In this document: positions 36,654 to 45,678 of the stretch, one piece after another
Layout of the letters: the number at the start of each line of letters is the position of its first letter
Position numbering within the stretch: the first letter of the stretch is position 1
Source: Curtobacterium sp. MCSS17_007
Lineage (GTDB): Bacteria > Actinomycetota > Actinomycetes > Actinomycetales > Microbacteriaceae
Assembly: GCF_003234175.2 (NCBI RefSeq)
Contig: NZ_CP126257.1
Location: forward strand, 806,001-870,000
Length of the DNA: 64,000 bases
Direction: 5' to 3'
Position numbers and translations under genes: made by a program
The notes under the pieces: model-generated
The model's input: the letters and a program-made list of their open reading frames with translations, nothing else
Database searches by the model: none
Told to the model about the DNA's origin: nothing

Positions 36654-37472
36654 TCAGGACCCTCGGCGCGCCGCCCGGAACCGGCCCGCCGACGTTGCCC
36701 AGGTGCCGATCAGGTCGATCGCGGCGACGAAGGCGGGTGTGCCCGGGCGGTTCAGGAACGCGTGCCGATCGGCCAGGACGTGTCGCTCCACCGACGTGCC
36801 CGCCGAGACGAGTTCGGCGGCGAACCGCTCGCCCGACGCCCGCATCGCGTCGGACGCGGCGTCGACGGCGAGGGTCGGCGGGAAGCCGGTCAGGTCCTGC
36901 CCACCAGCGAACGCCGTCCGCTCCACGAGCGACCCACGGGGCACCGCGTTCCGGTTCGCGACGTCGAGGGCCCACGGCGCGTGCGTCACGCGGCGGTGCC
37001 CGCGGACGGTGCGCTGCACGGTGCGGTCACGGGGAAGTCGGGCGTGGTGGAACCCGTAGGCGAGGACCACTCCGTCCGGAGGATCGCCGGCGTCGAGCAG
37101 GCCGAGGGTCGCAGCCGAGGCCAGGCACGCTCCGGCACTGGCACCCCCGAGCAGCAGCGGACCGGGCGTCCTCCGCCGAGCGTCCTGCACGACAGCGACG
37201 ACGTCGTCGTGCGCGTGCGGCCAGCGGGCGCGGGGTCGAGGGCCGGTCCGGCCCACCCAGGGGAGCCCGGGGAGCGGGGCGAAGCGGTAGTCCACGGTCA
37301 CGACCGACAGCCCCCGGCCGGCCAGCGCACCTGCCACGGCGTGCGACTCCGCTTGGTCGAGGCCACCGCGGAAGAACCCGCCGCCGTGCAGCCAGACCAG
37401 CGTCGGCCCACCCGGACGCCCGTACCTGCGCACCGGCACGGCATCGCCCGGCCCTGCGATCACCGCCCCCAT
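36654..37472 (-). CDS. Alpha/beta hydrolase, hormone-sensitive lipase type
   Basis: This 272-residue hydrolase has the oxyanion motif HGGGFFRGG (about 29-37) and nucleophile elbow GGASAGACLA (Ser at about 112), the H-G-G-G / G-x-S-A-G pair of the HSL family IV esterases. The Asp and His of the triad fit VDAASDAM and DRHAFLNR. It probably hydrolyses a short acyl ester. It starts 29 bases after dapD on the same strand, so it may be read through from dapD, though it also has its own promoter-like spacing. Confidence 0.85.
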   Translation of the reverse strand: MGAVIAGPGDAVPVRRYGRPGGPTLVWLHGGGFFRGGLDQAESHAVAGALAGRGLSVVTVDYRFAPLPGLPWVGRTGPRPRARWPHAHDDVVAVVQDARRRTPGPLLLGGASAGACLASAATLGLLDAGDPPDGVVLAYGFHHARLPRDRTVQRTVRGHRRVTHAPWALDVANRNAVPRGSLVERTAFAGGQDLTGFPPTLAVDAASDAMRASGERFAAELVSAGTSVERHVLADRHAFLNRPGTPAFVAAIDLIGTWATSAGRFRAARRGS

Positions 37473-37484
37473 GCCGTCAGTCTG
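37470..37484 (-). promoter_or_regulatory. -10-like element before the hydrolase
   Basis: Minus strand CAGACT (37479-37484), six bases, ATG. Confidence 0.35.
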
Positions 37485-37500
37485 GCAGGCGGACCGCGCC

Positions 37501-38469
37501 TTACGCGTGCAGCGCGGTGTTCAGCTGGATGCCCTGCCCCTGGCGCTGCAGGGCCTCGACCGCACCCGAGAGGGAGTTGCGCCGGAACAGCACGTTCGGC
37601 ACCCCCGACAGCTCTGCGGCCTTGACCGTGCGGGGCGTGCCGTCGGGGCTGGGCGCTGCGCCGACCAGGACGACCTTGGTGCCCGCCGTCACGTACAGCC
37701 CGGCCTCGACCACGGAGTCGTCACCGAGCGAGATGCCGAGCCCCGCGTTCGCCCCGAGGAGCGCCCGTTCGCCGAGCGACACCCGGTGCGTCCCACCGCC
37801 GGACAGCGTGCCCATGATCGAGGCGCCACCGCCGATGTCCGTGCCGTTGCCCACGACCACGCCCTGCGACACCCGGCCCTCGATCATCGCGTCGCCGAGG
37901 GTGCCGGCGTTGAAGTTCACGAAGCCCTCGTGCATGACCGTCGTGCCGGGGGCGAGGTGGGCGCCCAGGCGCACCCGGTTGGCGTCGCCGATGCGCACAC
38001 GGTCCGGGACGACGTAGTCGAGCAGGCGGGGGAACTTGTCGACCGCGTGCACCGCGATGCCCGCGCGCTGCAGCACCGGGCGCAGGCGCGCCAGGGCCTC
38101 GGGGTGCACCGGACCGGCGTTGGTCCACGCGACGATCGGCAGGTGCCCGAAGACGCCGTCGAGCGAGACCTCGTTCGGTCGCACGTGCAGGTGGCTCAGC
38201 AGGTGCAGCCGCAGGTACGCGTCGGGCGTGCTGGTCGGTGCGTCGTCGATGACGATCTCGGTGGTCACCGCCTCGACCCGGACCTCGCGCCGGGGGTCGT
38301 CGCCGACGTGCGCCTCGAGCTCGGGCGGGACCACCGCGTCGGCCGGACGCTCGCCGAGGTGCGTCTCCGGGTACCACGTGTCGAGGGTGGTGCCGTCCGC
38401 GGCGATCGTCGCGAGGCCGTGGCCCCATGCGTGCGTGGGTCGGTCGGTGGCAGCGGTCGCGTCGGTCAC
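37501..38469 (-). CDS. dapD: Tetrahydrodipicolinate N-succinyltransferase
   Basis: This 322-residue left-handed beta-helix acyltransferase is of the actinobacterial DapD type. It transfers succinyl from succinyl-CoA to tetrahydrodipicolinate in lysine synthesis. The hexapeptide-repeat region runs about 180-280, with [40 protein letters not shown] and [23 protein letters not shown] start set by promoter spacing. It is divergent from dapE, so the two pathway genes share a 176-base control region. Confidence 0.93.
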   Translation of the reverse strand: MTDATAATDRPTHAWGHGLATIAADGTTLDTWYPETHLGERPADAVVPPELEAHVGDDPRREVRVEAVTTEIVIDDAPTSTPDAYLRLHLLSHLHVRPNEVSLDGVFGHLPIVAWTNAGPVHPEALARLRPVLQRAGIAVHAVDKFPRLLDYVVPDRVRIGDANRVRLGAHLAPGTTVMHEGFVNFNAGTLGDAMIEGRVSQGVVVGNGTDIGGGASIMGTLSGGGTHRVSLGERALLGANAGLGISLGDDSVVEAGLYVTAGTKVVLVGAAPSPDGTPRTVKAAELSGVPNVLFRRNSLSGAVEALQRQGQGIQLNTALHA

Positions 38470-38481
38470 GCCACCAGGGTA
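38467..38481 (-). promoter_or_regulatory. -10 element of dapD
   Basis: Minus strand TACCCT (38476-38481), six bases, GTG. Confidence 0.5.
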
Positions 38482-38557
38482 GCGAGCGTGCCCGGCGGCG
38501 ACCCGTCCGGGGAGACGGTCTGTGGAGAACGCTCCCGTCCGCGGTCCACCCGGTTTG

Positions 38558-38608
38558 GAGGCGCGACCACCTGTGGACGGGCGGCCCCCGTCCACAGGCG
38601 GTCGCCTC
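38558..38608. repeat. Long hairpin in the dapD-dapE promoter region
   Basis: GACCACCTGTGGACGGG on the left pairs with CCCGTCCACAGGCGGTC on the right with one G-T-type mismatch, and after a two-base bulge GAGGCG pairs with the CGCCTC side. It stands between divergent promoters, where no terminator is needed. Confidence 0.65.
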
Positions 38609-38633
38609 ACCGATGGCTGTTGGACGCGGCCGG

Positions 38634-38648
38634 TACGCTGACCGCATG
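38634..38648 (+). promoter_or_regulatory. -10 element of dapE
   Basis: TACGCT (38634-38639), six bases, ATG at 38646. Confidence 0.5.
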
Positions 38649-39728
38649 CCGGAGCAGCTCGACCTCACCGCCTCGTCCATCGACATCACGCGTGCCATCT
38701 GCGACATCGAGTCGGTGTCCGGGAACGAAGGACCCCTCGCCGACGCGATCGAGGCGGCGCTCTCGGCGCTGCCCCACCTCGCGGTCGTCCGCGACGGCGA
38801 CGCGATCGTGGCGCGCACGCAGCTCGGCCGCGAGCGCCGGGTCGTGATCGCCGGGCACATCGACACCGTCCCGCTCAACGGCAACCTGCCGACCGAGTTC
38901 CGCACCGCGGACGACGGCACCGAGATCCTGTGGGGCCGTGGCACGGTCGACATGAAGGCCGGCTGCGCCGTGCAGCTCAAGCTCGCGCACGACCTCGCCG
39001 AGCCGAACGTCGACGTCACGTGGGTGTTCTACGACCACGAGGAGGTCAGCGACTCCCTCAACGGCCTCGGTCGGCTCGCGCGGACCCGTCCCGAGCTGCT
39101 CGCTGGCGACTTCGCGATCCTCGGGGAGCCGTCGGGGGCGCAGATCGAGGGCGGGTGCAACGGCAACCTCCGCGCCGAGGTCCGGACGTTCGGCAAGCGC
39201 TCCCACAGCGCACGCAGCTGGATCGGCGACAACGCGATCCACAAGACGGCACCGATCCTGGCCACCCTCGCCGCGTACGAGCCGCGCACCGTGACGGTCG
39301 ATGGGCTCGAGTACCGCGAGGGTCTGAACGCGGTGGGCATCACGGGCGGCATCGCGGGCAACGTGATCCCGGACGAGGCGATGGTGCACGTGAACTACCG
39401 CTTCGCGCCGTCGCGCAGCGCGGACGAGGCGGTCGCGCACATCCGTGAGCTGTTCGACGGGTACGACGTGCAGATCGTCGACCTCGCAGCCGGGGCGCGT
39501 CCCGGCCTCGACGCTCCGCTCGCGCAGCAGTTCGTCGCAGCGGTCGGCGGGCCCGCCCCGCGCTCGAAGTACGGCTGGACGGACGTGGCCCGCTTCTCGG
39601 CGCTCGGCGTCCCGGCGGTGAACTACGGACCCGGCGAGCCGGTCTTCGCGCACCACGACGACGAGCAGGTCCCCGTCGACCAGATCACCGCGGTCGAGGA
39701 CGGCCTGCGTCGGTGGTTGACGGCGTGA
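38646..39728 (+). CDS. dapE: Succinyl-diaminopimelate desuccinylase
   Basis: This 360-residue M20-type zinc hydrolase releases succinate from N-succinyl-diaminopimelate. [15 protein letters not shown] and [16 protein letters not shown] carry metal ligands, [11 protein letters not shown] the catalytic Glu, and [21 protein letters not shown] the later motif. The sequence is that of the actinobacterial DapE branch. Its TGA overlaps the GTG of the next gene (GTGA). Confidence 0.94.
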   Translation: MPEQLDLTASSIDITRAICDIESVSGNEGPLADAIEAALSALPHLAVVRDGDAIVARTQLGRERRVVIAGHIDTVPLNGNLPTEFRTADDGTEILWGRGTVDMKAGCAVQLKLAHDLAEPNVDVTWVFYDHEEVSDSLNGLGRLARTRPELLAGDFAILGEPSGAQIEGGCNGNLRAEVRTFGKRSHSARSWIGDNAIHKTAPILATLAAYEPRTVTVDGLEYREGLNAVGITGGIAGNVIPDEAMVHVNYRFAPSRSADEAVAHIRELFDGYDVQIVDLAAGARPGLDAPLAQQFVAAVGGPAPRSKYGWTDVARFSALGVPAVNYGPGEPVFAHHDDEQVPVDQITAVEDGLRRWLTA

Positions 39729-40963
39729 CGACCGGCCCCGCGCGCACCGTCGCGGGGCACCTCGACGCCGGGCGCTGGCGGGCGCGCTACCGGCTCGTGC
39801 CGTGGTGGGTCCGCGTGAGCGTCGTGTACGTGGCCGCGCGGATGGTGACGGGCGCGATGCTCCTGGCCTTCGCGGGTGTGCAGACCGCGAACTCGTTCAC
39901 CGCTGCACACCCGTCGTACCTGTCCTTCGCCGCCATCTGGGACGGCGCCTGGTACCGGGTGATCGCGTCGAACGGGTACCCCTCGGTCCTGCCGGTGGAC
40001 GCAGCCGGCCACGTGACGGAGAACGCCTGGGCGTTCATGCCCGCGTACCCGTTCCTCGTGCGCGGCCTGATGGTGCTGACGGGCGCGTCGTTCGAGGCCG
40101 TCGCCGTCACGGTGTCCCTGGTCGCGGGCTGGGGCGCCGCGCTGGTGTTCCGACGGCTGGTGGGCCGCTTCCTCGACGACGGCCGGGCGACCTTCGCCAC
40201 GGTGCTGTTCTGCGTCGCACCGGTGTCCGCGGTGTTCCAGGTCGCCTACGCCGAGGCGATGGGACTCTTCCTCCTCCTGGTCGCACTGCTGCTGATGGTC
40301 GACCGCCGGTGGTGGACGATGCTGCCCGTCGTGCTGCTGCTCGGCATGACCCGGCCGACCGGACTGGCGTTCGCGTTCCTCGTGGCGCTGTTCCTGGCCG
40401 CCTGGGCGATCCGGCCGTCGTGGGTGCGGGAGGCGGAGCGGCCGACCCTGCGCACGGCCGTGCCGCCGCTGGCGGTCGCCGCGGTCTCCGGGCTCGTCGG
40501 TCTGGCCTGGCCCGCGATCGCCTGGGCCGTGACCGGGGTGCCGAAGGCCTACACCGACACCGAGCTGGCCTGGCGGTCGTCGTACATCGGGTGGAAGGAG
40601 CTCGTCCCCTTCGCGCCGTGGATCCAGGGCGCCGGGTGGTGGTTCGGGCAGCCGGCGGGCGGGATCCTGCTCGCCGTGGCGGTGCTCGGGTTCGCAGTGT
40701 TCGTCGCCCACCCCGCCGTCCGCCGCATCGGCCTGGAACTCCGCCTGTGGGGCGTGGCCTACGTCGTCTACCTGCTCGCGGTGTTCTTCCCGCAGTCGAG
40801 CACCTGGCGGATCCTGCTGCCGATCGCGCCGCTGCTCGGCATCGTCGCCCTCCCGCGGTCGCGGGTGTACCGGGTGCTGGTGGTGGCCGTGTGCCTCGGT
40901 CTGCAGTTCGTGTGGCTGTACACGTGCTGGTGGGTCGACGGCTACGACTGGACCCCGCCGTGA
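39725..40963 (+). CDS. PIG-V-like membrane mannosyltransferase
   Basis: This 412-residue polytopic membrane protein of GT-C type has about ten predicted helices. FAAIWDGAWYRVIASNGYPS is the first extracytoplasmic loop, with the W-D-G-x-W-Y pattern of the mannosyltransferase / PIG-V family, whose acidic residue is catalytic in GT-C enzymes. It uses a polyprenyl-phosphate sugar donor and probably decorates envelope glycolipid or protein. It is coupled to dapE by GTGA. The 3' end overlaps the convergent AI-2E gene by 22 bases. Confidence 0.75.
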   Translation: MTTGPARTVAGHLDAGRWRARYRLVPWWVRVSVVYVAARMVTGAMLLAFAGVQTANSFTAAHPSYLSFAAIWDGAWYRVIASNGYPSVLPVDAAGHVTENAWAFMPAYPFLVRGLMVLTGASFEAVAVTVSLVAGWGAALVFRRLVGRFLDDGRATFATVLFCVAPVSAVFQVAYAEAMGLFLLLVALLLMVDRRWWTMLPVVLLLGMTRPTGLAFAFLVALFLAAWAIRPSWVREAERPTLRTAVPPLAVAAVSGLVGLAWPAIAWAVTGVPKAYTDTELAWRSSYIGWKELVPFAPWIQGAGWWFGQPAGGILLAVAVLGFAVFVAHPAVRRIGLELRLWGVAYVVYLLAVFFPQSSTWRILLPIAPLLGIVALPRSRVYRVLVVAVCLGLQFVWLYTCWWVDGYDWTPP

Positions 40964-42141
40964 TCGACCTCGCGGTCGTCTGAGTCCTCGGCGGCGGGAG
41001 TGGCTGCGGGGTCCTCGCCGGGGCGCCAGTCGGCGGCGGCGTGCACCATCGCGTTCACGGTCGCGATGAACGGCACCGCGAAGAACGCCCCGACGACACC
41101 GGCGATCGTGGTGCCCGCGGTGACACCGAGCACGACGCCGAGCGGGTGTACGCGGACGGCCGAGCCGGTCAGGAACGGGTGCAGCACGTGGCTCTCGAGC
41201 TGTTGGACGACCACCACCACGGCGAGCATGACCAGCGCCGGCACCAGCCCGTTGAAGACGAGCGCGATGAGCACGGCGACGGTGCCCGCCACGATCGCAC
41301 CGACCACCGGGACGAACGCGCCGAAGAACACGATCACGCCGATCGGGACGGCGAGCGGCAGGCCGAGCGCGAGTGCGCCGATGACGATGCCGAGCGCGTC
41401 GGTGACCGCGACGACGAGCTGCACCCGGATGAAGCTGGTGAGGGTCTTCCAGCCCGCCTGACCGGCAGCGTCGATGCGTCCGCGCGAGCGTCGCGGGAAG
41501 ATCCGCATCACCCACGACCAGATCCGGTGGCCGTCGATCAGCACGAAGATCGTGGTGAAGACCACGATGAACAACCCCTCGAGTGCGTGCACCAGTCCGC
41601 TGCCAGCCTCGGCTGCCCCGGACAGGATCGACGCGACGTGGGTCTGCAGGAACTTCGTCGCCTCTGCCAGGTACTTCGTGACCTGCGCCGAGGTGATGCC
41701 GAAGGGCTCGGACGCGAGCAGGGTCTGGAAGGTCTGCACGTTGCTCGTGAGCCGGCGCTCGAGCGTCGGCAGGTCGTAGCGGATCTGTGCCGTCACGACG
41801 AGCGCCAGGACGCCGAGGACGACGACCACCGAGACGCAGGCCGTGAGCACGGCGAGCCACTTCGGCCACCGGTGCCGTTGCAGGAACGCCGAGAACGGGG
41901 CGAGCAGCGCGCAGACGAGCAGCCCGACCAGGAACGGGACGACGATGTGCTGCAGCAGGACCACGAGGGCGACGACGACGGCGAGGGCGGCCACCACGAC
42001 GAGGAACCGCCACGAGAACGCTCCGGCGATGCGCATGCCCCTCGGCACCGCCTCGGCGACCGGATCAGGCTGTGGACGGAGCACGGAGCGGATGTTCGGC
42101 ATCCGCACAGGTGACCACTCCGAGCCGCGAGAACGTCGCAT
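40942..42141 (-). CDS. AI-2E family transporter
   Basis: This 399-residue polytopic protein of the AI-2E / PerM exporter superfamily has about eight helices in the usual 3 + 5 split around a large middle region (residues 100-200). FSWRFLVVVAALAVVVALVV starts the membrane part and GVVLGVTAGTTIAGVVGAFF lies in the conserved last helices. Substrate unknown: the family includes autoinducer-2 exporters and ion antiporters. I start at the ATG 42141, with GGGGGTG upstream. Confidence 0.85.
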   Translation of the reverse strand: MRRSRGSEWSPVRMPNIRSVLRPQPDPVAEAVPRGMRIAGAFSWRFLVVVAALAVVVALVVLLQHIVVPFLVGLLVCALLAPFSAFLQRHRWPKWLAVLTACVSVVVVLGVLALVVTAQIRYDLPTLERRLTSNVQTFQTLLASEPFGITSAQVTKYLAEATKFLQTHVASILSGAAEAGSGLVHALEGLFIVVFTTIFVLIDGHRIWSWVMRIFPRRSRGRIDAAGQAGWKTLTSFIRVQLVVAVTDALGIVIGALALGLPLAVPIGVIVFFGAFVPVVGAIVAGTVAVLIALVFNGLVPALVMLAVVVVVQQLESHVLHPFLTGSAVRVHPLGVVLGVTAGTTIAGVVGAFFAVPFIATVNAMVHAAADWRPGEDPAATPAAEDSDDREVDHGGVQS

Positions 42142-42164
42142 TCCGACACCCCCAACCTGGGCGG

Positions 42165-42195
42165 TTTCGCAGTTGCCCCTCCGGTACGGGATAAT
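42165..42195 (+). promoter_or_regulatory. Promoter of the DUF3117 gene
   Basis: GATAAT at 42190-42195 is the closest match to a consensus -10 in the window; TTTCGC at 42165-42170 is 19 bases upstream. The leader contains GAAAGGGG about seven bases before the ATG. Confidence 0.5.
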
Positions 42196-42229
42196 GGGCA
42201 CGCATCTTCTGCACGAAAGGGGACATCTG

Positions 42230-42400
42230 ATGGCAGCGATGAAGCCGAGGACCGGTGACGGGCCGATGGAGGCTGTCAAGGAGGGTCGACTCATCATCGT
42301 GCGGGTTCCGCTCGAAGGTGGAGGCCGCCTGGTGGTCTCGGTCAACGACGCCGAGGCCAAGGAACTCCACGACGCACTGGCAGAGGTCGTCTCGGCCTAG
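42230..42400 (+). CDS. DUF3117 small protein
   Basis: This 56-residue protein begins MAAMKPRTGDGPMEAVKEGR and contains RVPLEGGGRLVVSVNDAEA, the DUF3117 signature found across actinobacteria. The function is not known. Its conservation, strong promoter and dedicated perfect terminator suggest high expression. It has no cysteine, signal or membrane segment. Confidence 0.93.
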   Translation: MAAMKPRTGDGPMEAVKEGRLIIVRVPLEGGGRLVVSVNDAEAKELHDALAEVVSA

Positions 42401-42415
42401 TACGTCGAAGCACCA

Positions 42416-42457
42416 CGACAGGAGGCCCGGAGCGCGTACGCTCCGGGCCTCCTGTCG
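42416..42457. terminator. Perfect 19-bp terminator hairpin
   Basis: CGACAGGAGGCCCGGAGCG (42416-42434) and its exact complement (42439-42457) around CGTA. It serves the convergent DUF3117 and methyltransferase genes. Confidence 0.85.
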
Positions 42458-42470
42458 TTGGCCCTCGGTG

Positions 42471-43103
42471 CTAGGCGGAGACCTTCGTCATCTGCAGCAG
42501 GCCGTCACCGGCGGGCGACAGGGCGCTGCGGACGGCGCCGGACGTCGAGACCTCGGTCAGCAGCAGGCGGAAGTCCGTGGTCGCGCGGTCCCGTCGGACG
42601 GGGTCAGCGACCCGCCCGCGCCAGAGCGCGTGGGGCACGAGCACGGTGCCGCCGACCCGGGCGAGCCGGAGTCCGTGCTCGACGTACTCGATGACGTGCT
42701 CGGGGTCGGCGTCGACGAGGACGACGTCGTACGAGGCGTCGTTCATCCGTGGCAGCACCTGGTTCGCCCGCCCGGGGATGAGCCGGACGCGCGAGGGCGC
42801 CGTGCCCGCGGCGATGTAGGCGTCACGGGCGTGCTGCTGGTGGTCCACCTCGACGTCGATCGTCGTGAGGGTCGCGTCGGGTGCGCCGCTCAGCAGGTAC
42901 AGGCCGGAGACGCCCAGGCCCGTGCCGATCTCGATGATGCTCGACGCGCGCGACGCGGCGGCGACGACGGCGATCTGCGCACCGATCGCGGGGGAGATCG
43001 CCTCGACCCCGAGCTCGAGGGAGTGCTCTCGCGCTCGGGCGATCACCTCGGGCTCCGAGACGATGTCCTCGGCGAACTTCCAGTTCGACTCTTTCTCTGA
43101 CAC
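42471..43103 (-). CDS. Class I SAM-dependent O-methyltransferase
   Basis: This 210-residue cation-type O-methyltransferase has SNWKFAEDIVSEPEVIARAR as the family N-terminus, IIEIGTGLGVSGLYLLSGAP as SAM motif I, TIDVEVDHQQHARDAY as motif II, and YDVVLVDADPEHVIEYVEHG as the acidic motif. Substrate unknown. I use the GTG at 43103: CGGAG lies seven bases before it; another GTG is two codons upstream. It is divergent from tatB. Confidence 0.88.
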   Translation of the reverse strand: MSEKESNWKFAEDIVSEPEVIARAREHSLELGVEAISPAIGAQIAVVAAASRASSIIEIGTGLGVSGLYLLSGAPDATLTTIDVEVDHQQHARDAYIAAGTAPSRVRLIPGRANQVLPRMNDASYDVVLVDADPEHVIEYVEHGLRLARVGGTVLVPHALWRGRVADPVRRDRATTDFRLLLTEVSTSGAVRSALSPAGDGLLQMTKVSA

Positions 43104-43155
43104 GCACACTCCGTTCGGGAGACAACTCTACGGGTGCGCCGCAGCGTGGACGGGT

Positions 43156-43171
43156 TACGCTCGTCCCCGTG
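43156..43171 (+). promoter_or_regulatory. -10 element of tatB
   Basis: TACGCT (43156-43161), seven bases, GTG at 43169. Confidence 0.5.
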
Positions 43172-43549
43172 TCCATCGACTTCAACAAGATCCTGATCAT
43201 CGGGATCATCGCGGTGCTGCTGCTCGGACCGCAGCGCCTGCCGATGTACGCGCAGAAGCTCGCCGAGTTCGTCAAGGCCGTCCGCCGGTTCGCCGACAAC
43301 GCCAAGGACCGCATGCGCGAGGAGATGGGCCCGGAGTTCGACGACGTCGACTGGCAGAAGCTCGACCCGCGGCAGTACGACCCGCGGCGCATCATCCGCG
43401 ACGCCCTGCTCGACTCCGGCAGCAGCACGGCGAGCGGCATGGCGGCGGTGCAGACCGCACAGGTCACCGCGTCGAAGGTGCGCGCGACGGCCCCGGTGGT
43501 GCCGCTCGCCGAGGGCGAGGCCGCGCCCTTCGACACCGAGGCGACCTGA
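43169..43549 (+). CDS. tatB: Twin-arginine translocase subunit TatB
   Basis: This 126-residue protein has one N-terminal membrane helix (KILIIGIIAVLLLG), the G-P-x-x-L-P hinge (GPQRLPMYAQKL), a basic amphipathic helix (EFVKAVRRFADNAKDRMREE) and a flexible tail. Length and the polar residue after the helix start indicate TatB rather than TatA. With TatC, not in this window, it receives folded Tat substrates. Confidence 0.9.
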   Translation: MSIDFNKILIIGIIAVLLLGPQRLPMYAQKLAEFVKAVRRFADNAKDRMREEMGPEFDDVDWQKLDPRQYDPRRIIRDALLDSGSSTASGMAAVQTAQVTASKVRATAPVVPLAEGEAAPFDTEAT

Positions 43550-43570
43550 CGCCTCCCGTGACGACACGTC

Positions 43571-43616
43571 GGACGGGAGGCGCGGTGCCAGCTGGTACCG
43601 CGCCTCCCGTCCGTCG
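43571..43616. terminator. GGACGGGAGGCGCGG terminator between convergent genes
   Basis: GGACGGGAGGCGCGGT (43571-43586) pairs perfectly with ACCGCGCCTCCCGTCC (43597-43612), and the stem continues for a few pairs on the loop side. It lies between the tatB stop and the methyltransferase stop at 43617. Best-formed member of the hairpin family. Confidence 0.8.
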
Positions 43617-44468
43617 TCAGTCGCGCGTCGCGACGATCGTGAACGTCGTCGGCATGCGGTCGCGGTCCTCCGCCGGCCAGACCCACGACCCCGTGCCGTC
43701 CTCCTCCATCCGCGGGCTGAAGCGCCACGGGAGCGTCCGGCCCTCGTCCAGACGGCGGAGGCGCAGGCCGGCGCCGAGCAGCGCGGTGACGACCTCCGAC
43801 AGCGGGTGCGGCCACTCGTAGGTCCGGGTGTTCGCGACCGTCCCCTCGCCGACGTAGGTGCCGGTGTCCTCCCACTGCTGCGCCGTGCCGTCCGGGAAGT
43901 ACCGGTACCGCGTGACGAGCTCGTCCGCGTCCTCGTCGAGGGCGTACAACGCCGGGTGCCCGTCGCGGATGTAGAACACACCGCCCGGGCGCAGCAGCGC
44001 GGCGACCTGCGCCGCCCAGCGGTCCAGGTCGGGCAGCCAGCAGATGGTGCCGATGCTCGTGTAGACGACGTCGAAGTCGCCCGTGACGGCGGCCCGCGCG
44101 TCGAGGACGTCCGTCTCGACCCAGGTCACGTCGAGACCGAGCCGTTCGGCCAGGGCGGCTGCCGATGCCAGCGCGGGTGCCGAGAAGTCGACGCCGGTCA
44201 CGCGGGCGCCCTCGCGGGCCAGCGAGACCGTGTCCGTGCCGATGTGGCACTGCAGGTGGCAGAGGTCGAGGCCGTCGAGCGAGCCGCCCGGCAGCCAGGG
44301 GGTCAGGGCGGGCAGGTCGTTCCGCACGACGTCGGACCGGTGCGCGGGGTCGTCGAGCGCTGCGACGTCGTAGGCGCCCTCGTGGATGGGCACCCGGTCG
44401 TCCCAGTTCGCCCGGTTCGTCTCACGGGCGGCGTCCCAGTCGACGGTGACGTGGTCGGTGCTGTCCAT
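43617..44468 (-). CDS. SAM-dependent methyltransferase
   Basis: This 283-residue class I methyltransferase has LDGLDLCHLQCHIGTDTVSL as SAM motif I, ARVTGVDFSAPALASAAAL as motif II and DFDVVYTSIGTICWLPDLDR as motif III. RANWDDRVPIHEGAYDVAAL at the start is typical of a large unassigned actinobacterial group. Substrate unknown. It is downstream of mrp but has its own promoter-type spacing. Confidence 0.85.
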   Translation of the reverse strand: MDSTDHVTVDWDAARETNRANWDDRVPIHEGAYDVAALDDPAHRSDVVRNDLPALTPWLPGGSLDGLDLCHLQCHIGTDTVSLAREGARVTGVDFSAPALASAAALAERLGLDVTWVETDVLDARAAVTGDFDVVYTSIGTICWLPDLDRWAAQVAALLRPGGVFYIRDGHPALYALDEDADELVTRYRYFPDGTAQQWEDTGTYVGEGTVANTRTYEWPHPLSEVVTALLGAGLRLRRLDEGRTLPWRFSPRMEEDGTGSWVWPAEDRDRMPTTFTIVATRD

Positions 44469-44480
44469 GCCGCCACGGTA
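44466..44480 (-). promoter_or_regulatory. -10 element fixing the start at 44468
   Basis: Minus strand TACCGT (44475-44480), six bases, ATG. Confidence 0.5.
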
Positions 44481-44511
44481 CCGAGGACGTGCGGTCCGGT
44501 GCGAGCGGCGC

Positions 44512-45678
44512 TCAGGACAGCGAGAGACCGAGCTTCCGGCCGGCGAGCCCGCGGCCCATCGTGGTGATCCGCTCGGCGACGTCGCGCAGGGCGACCGCGG
44601 CGGGGTCGTCCGGCACACCGAGCACGACCGGCACCCCGGCGTCGCCGCCCTCGCGCAGCGGGACCGACAGCGGGACCCGGCCGAGCACCGGCACGGGGAA
44701 CTCCTGGTCGCGGGAGAGCCGCCGGGCGGTCTCGTCGCCGCCGCCCTCGCCGAACAGGTGCAGGACGCTGCCGTCGGGTTGCACGAGCCCCGCCATGTTC
44801 TCGACCACGCCGATGACCTTCTGCCCGGTCTGCCGCGCGACGACCCCGCTCCGCTCGGCGACGTCCGCCGCCGCGGCCTGGGGCGTCGTGACGACGAGCA
44901 CCTCGGCGTGGGGGAGGAGCTGCCCGACCGAGATCGCGACGTCACCGGTGCCGGGCGGCAGGTCGAGCAGCAGCACGTCGAGGTCGCCGAACCACACGTC
45001 CGTGAGGAACTGCGACACGGTGCGGTGCAGCATCGGCCCACGCCAGGAGACCGCGGTCGAGACGTCGTCGACGAACATGCCGATCGAGACGACCTTCACC
45101 TCGTGCGCCACCGGCGGCAGGATCATGCTGTCGACACGGGTCGGTCGTGGTGCCACGCCGTGCTCGTCCGTGAGGCCCATGAGCCCGGGCACGCTGAAGC
45201 CGTGCACGTCGACGTCCACGACGCCGACGCGCTGCCCGGCCGCCGCGAGCGCGACGGCCAGGTTGACGGTCACCGTGGACTTGCCGACGCCGCCCTTGCC
45301 GCTCGTGACGGCGATCACCCGGGTGAGTGAGTCCGGGGTGAACTGGACGCCGCGCGGTCGGCCGGCGCGGAGCCGTTCGGTGAGCGCGGCGCGGGTCGCC
45401 GGGGCCATGACGGAGACGTCGACGTCGACGTGGCGAACGCCGTCCACGGACCCGGCTGCGGAGCGCACGTCGCGCTCGATGGTGTCGGCGGCCGGGCACC
45501 CGACGATCGTGAGCTGCAGGTCGACCCGCACCGAGCCTCCGGGCCGGACGTCGACCCCGCGGATCATGTCGAGCTCGGTGACGGGCCGACGGATCTCGGG
45601 GTCGAGCACGCGACCGAGTGCTGCGAGGACCGCGGTGCCGAGCTGCTCGTCGGGTGTCGGTGCGGTGCCGTCAGCCAC
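44512..45678 (-). CDS. mrp: Mrp/ApbC-type Fe-S carrier P-loop ATPase
   Basis: This 388-residue protein has an N-terminal MIP18/DUF59 domain (about 13-90, with Cys61 in TIVGCPAADTIERDV) and a deviant-Walker ATPase domain: GKGGVGKST at 127-135, VVDVDVHGFSVPGLMG as switch, and LLLDLPPGTGDVAISV. It is thought to carry and insert Fe-S clusters. The C-x-x-C of many homologues, expected after ENMAG, reads LVQPDGSVLHLFGEGGG here and has no cysteine. It overlaps the upstream DUF1003 gene by eight bases. Confidence 0.9.
   Translation of the reverse strand: MADGTAPTPDEQLGTAVLAALGRVLDPEIRRPVTELDMIRGVDVRPGGSVRVDLQLTIVGCPAADTIERDVRSAAGSVDGVRHVDVDVSVMAPATRAALTERLRAGRPRGVQFTPDSLTRVIAVTSGKGGVGKSTVTVNLAVALAAAGQRVGVVDVDVHGFSVPGLMGLTDEHGVAPRPTRVDSMILPPVAHEVKVVSIGMFVDDVSTAVSWRGPMLHRTVSQFLTDVWFGDLDVLLLDLPPGTGDVAISVGQLLPHAEVLVVTTPQAAAADVAERSGVVARQTGQKVIGVVENMAGLVQPDGSVLHLFGEGGGDETARRLSRDQEFPVPVLGRVPLSVPLREGGDAGVPVVLGVPDDPAAVALRDVAERITTMGRGLAGRKLGLSLS

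Noticed and set aside
36409..36975. Minus-strand ORF running from the gltA-hydrolase gap into the hydrolase gene
   Set aside because: Out of frame with the clear hydrolase, with no RBS or family features.
38520..38610. Replication origin or DnaA-box cluster in the dapD-dapE gap
   Set aside because: Only fragments such as CTGTGGA are seen, explained by the hairpin arms; no dnaA, dnaN or AT-rich stretch is nearby.
40942..40963. Frameshift at the overlapping ends of the mannosyltransferase and AI-2E genes
   Set aside because: Both reading frames end naturally with plausible tails; a 22-base convergent overlap needs no error.
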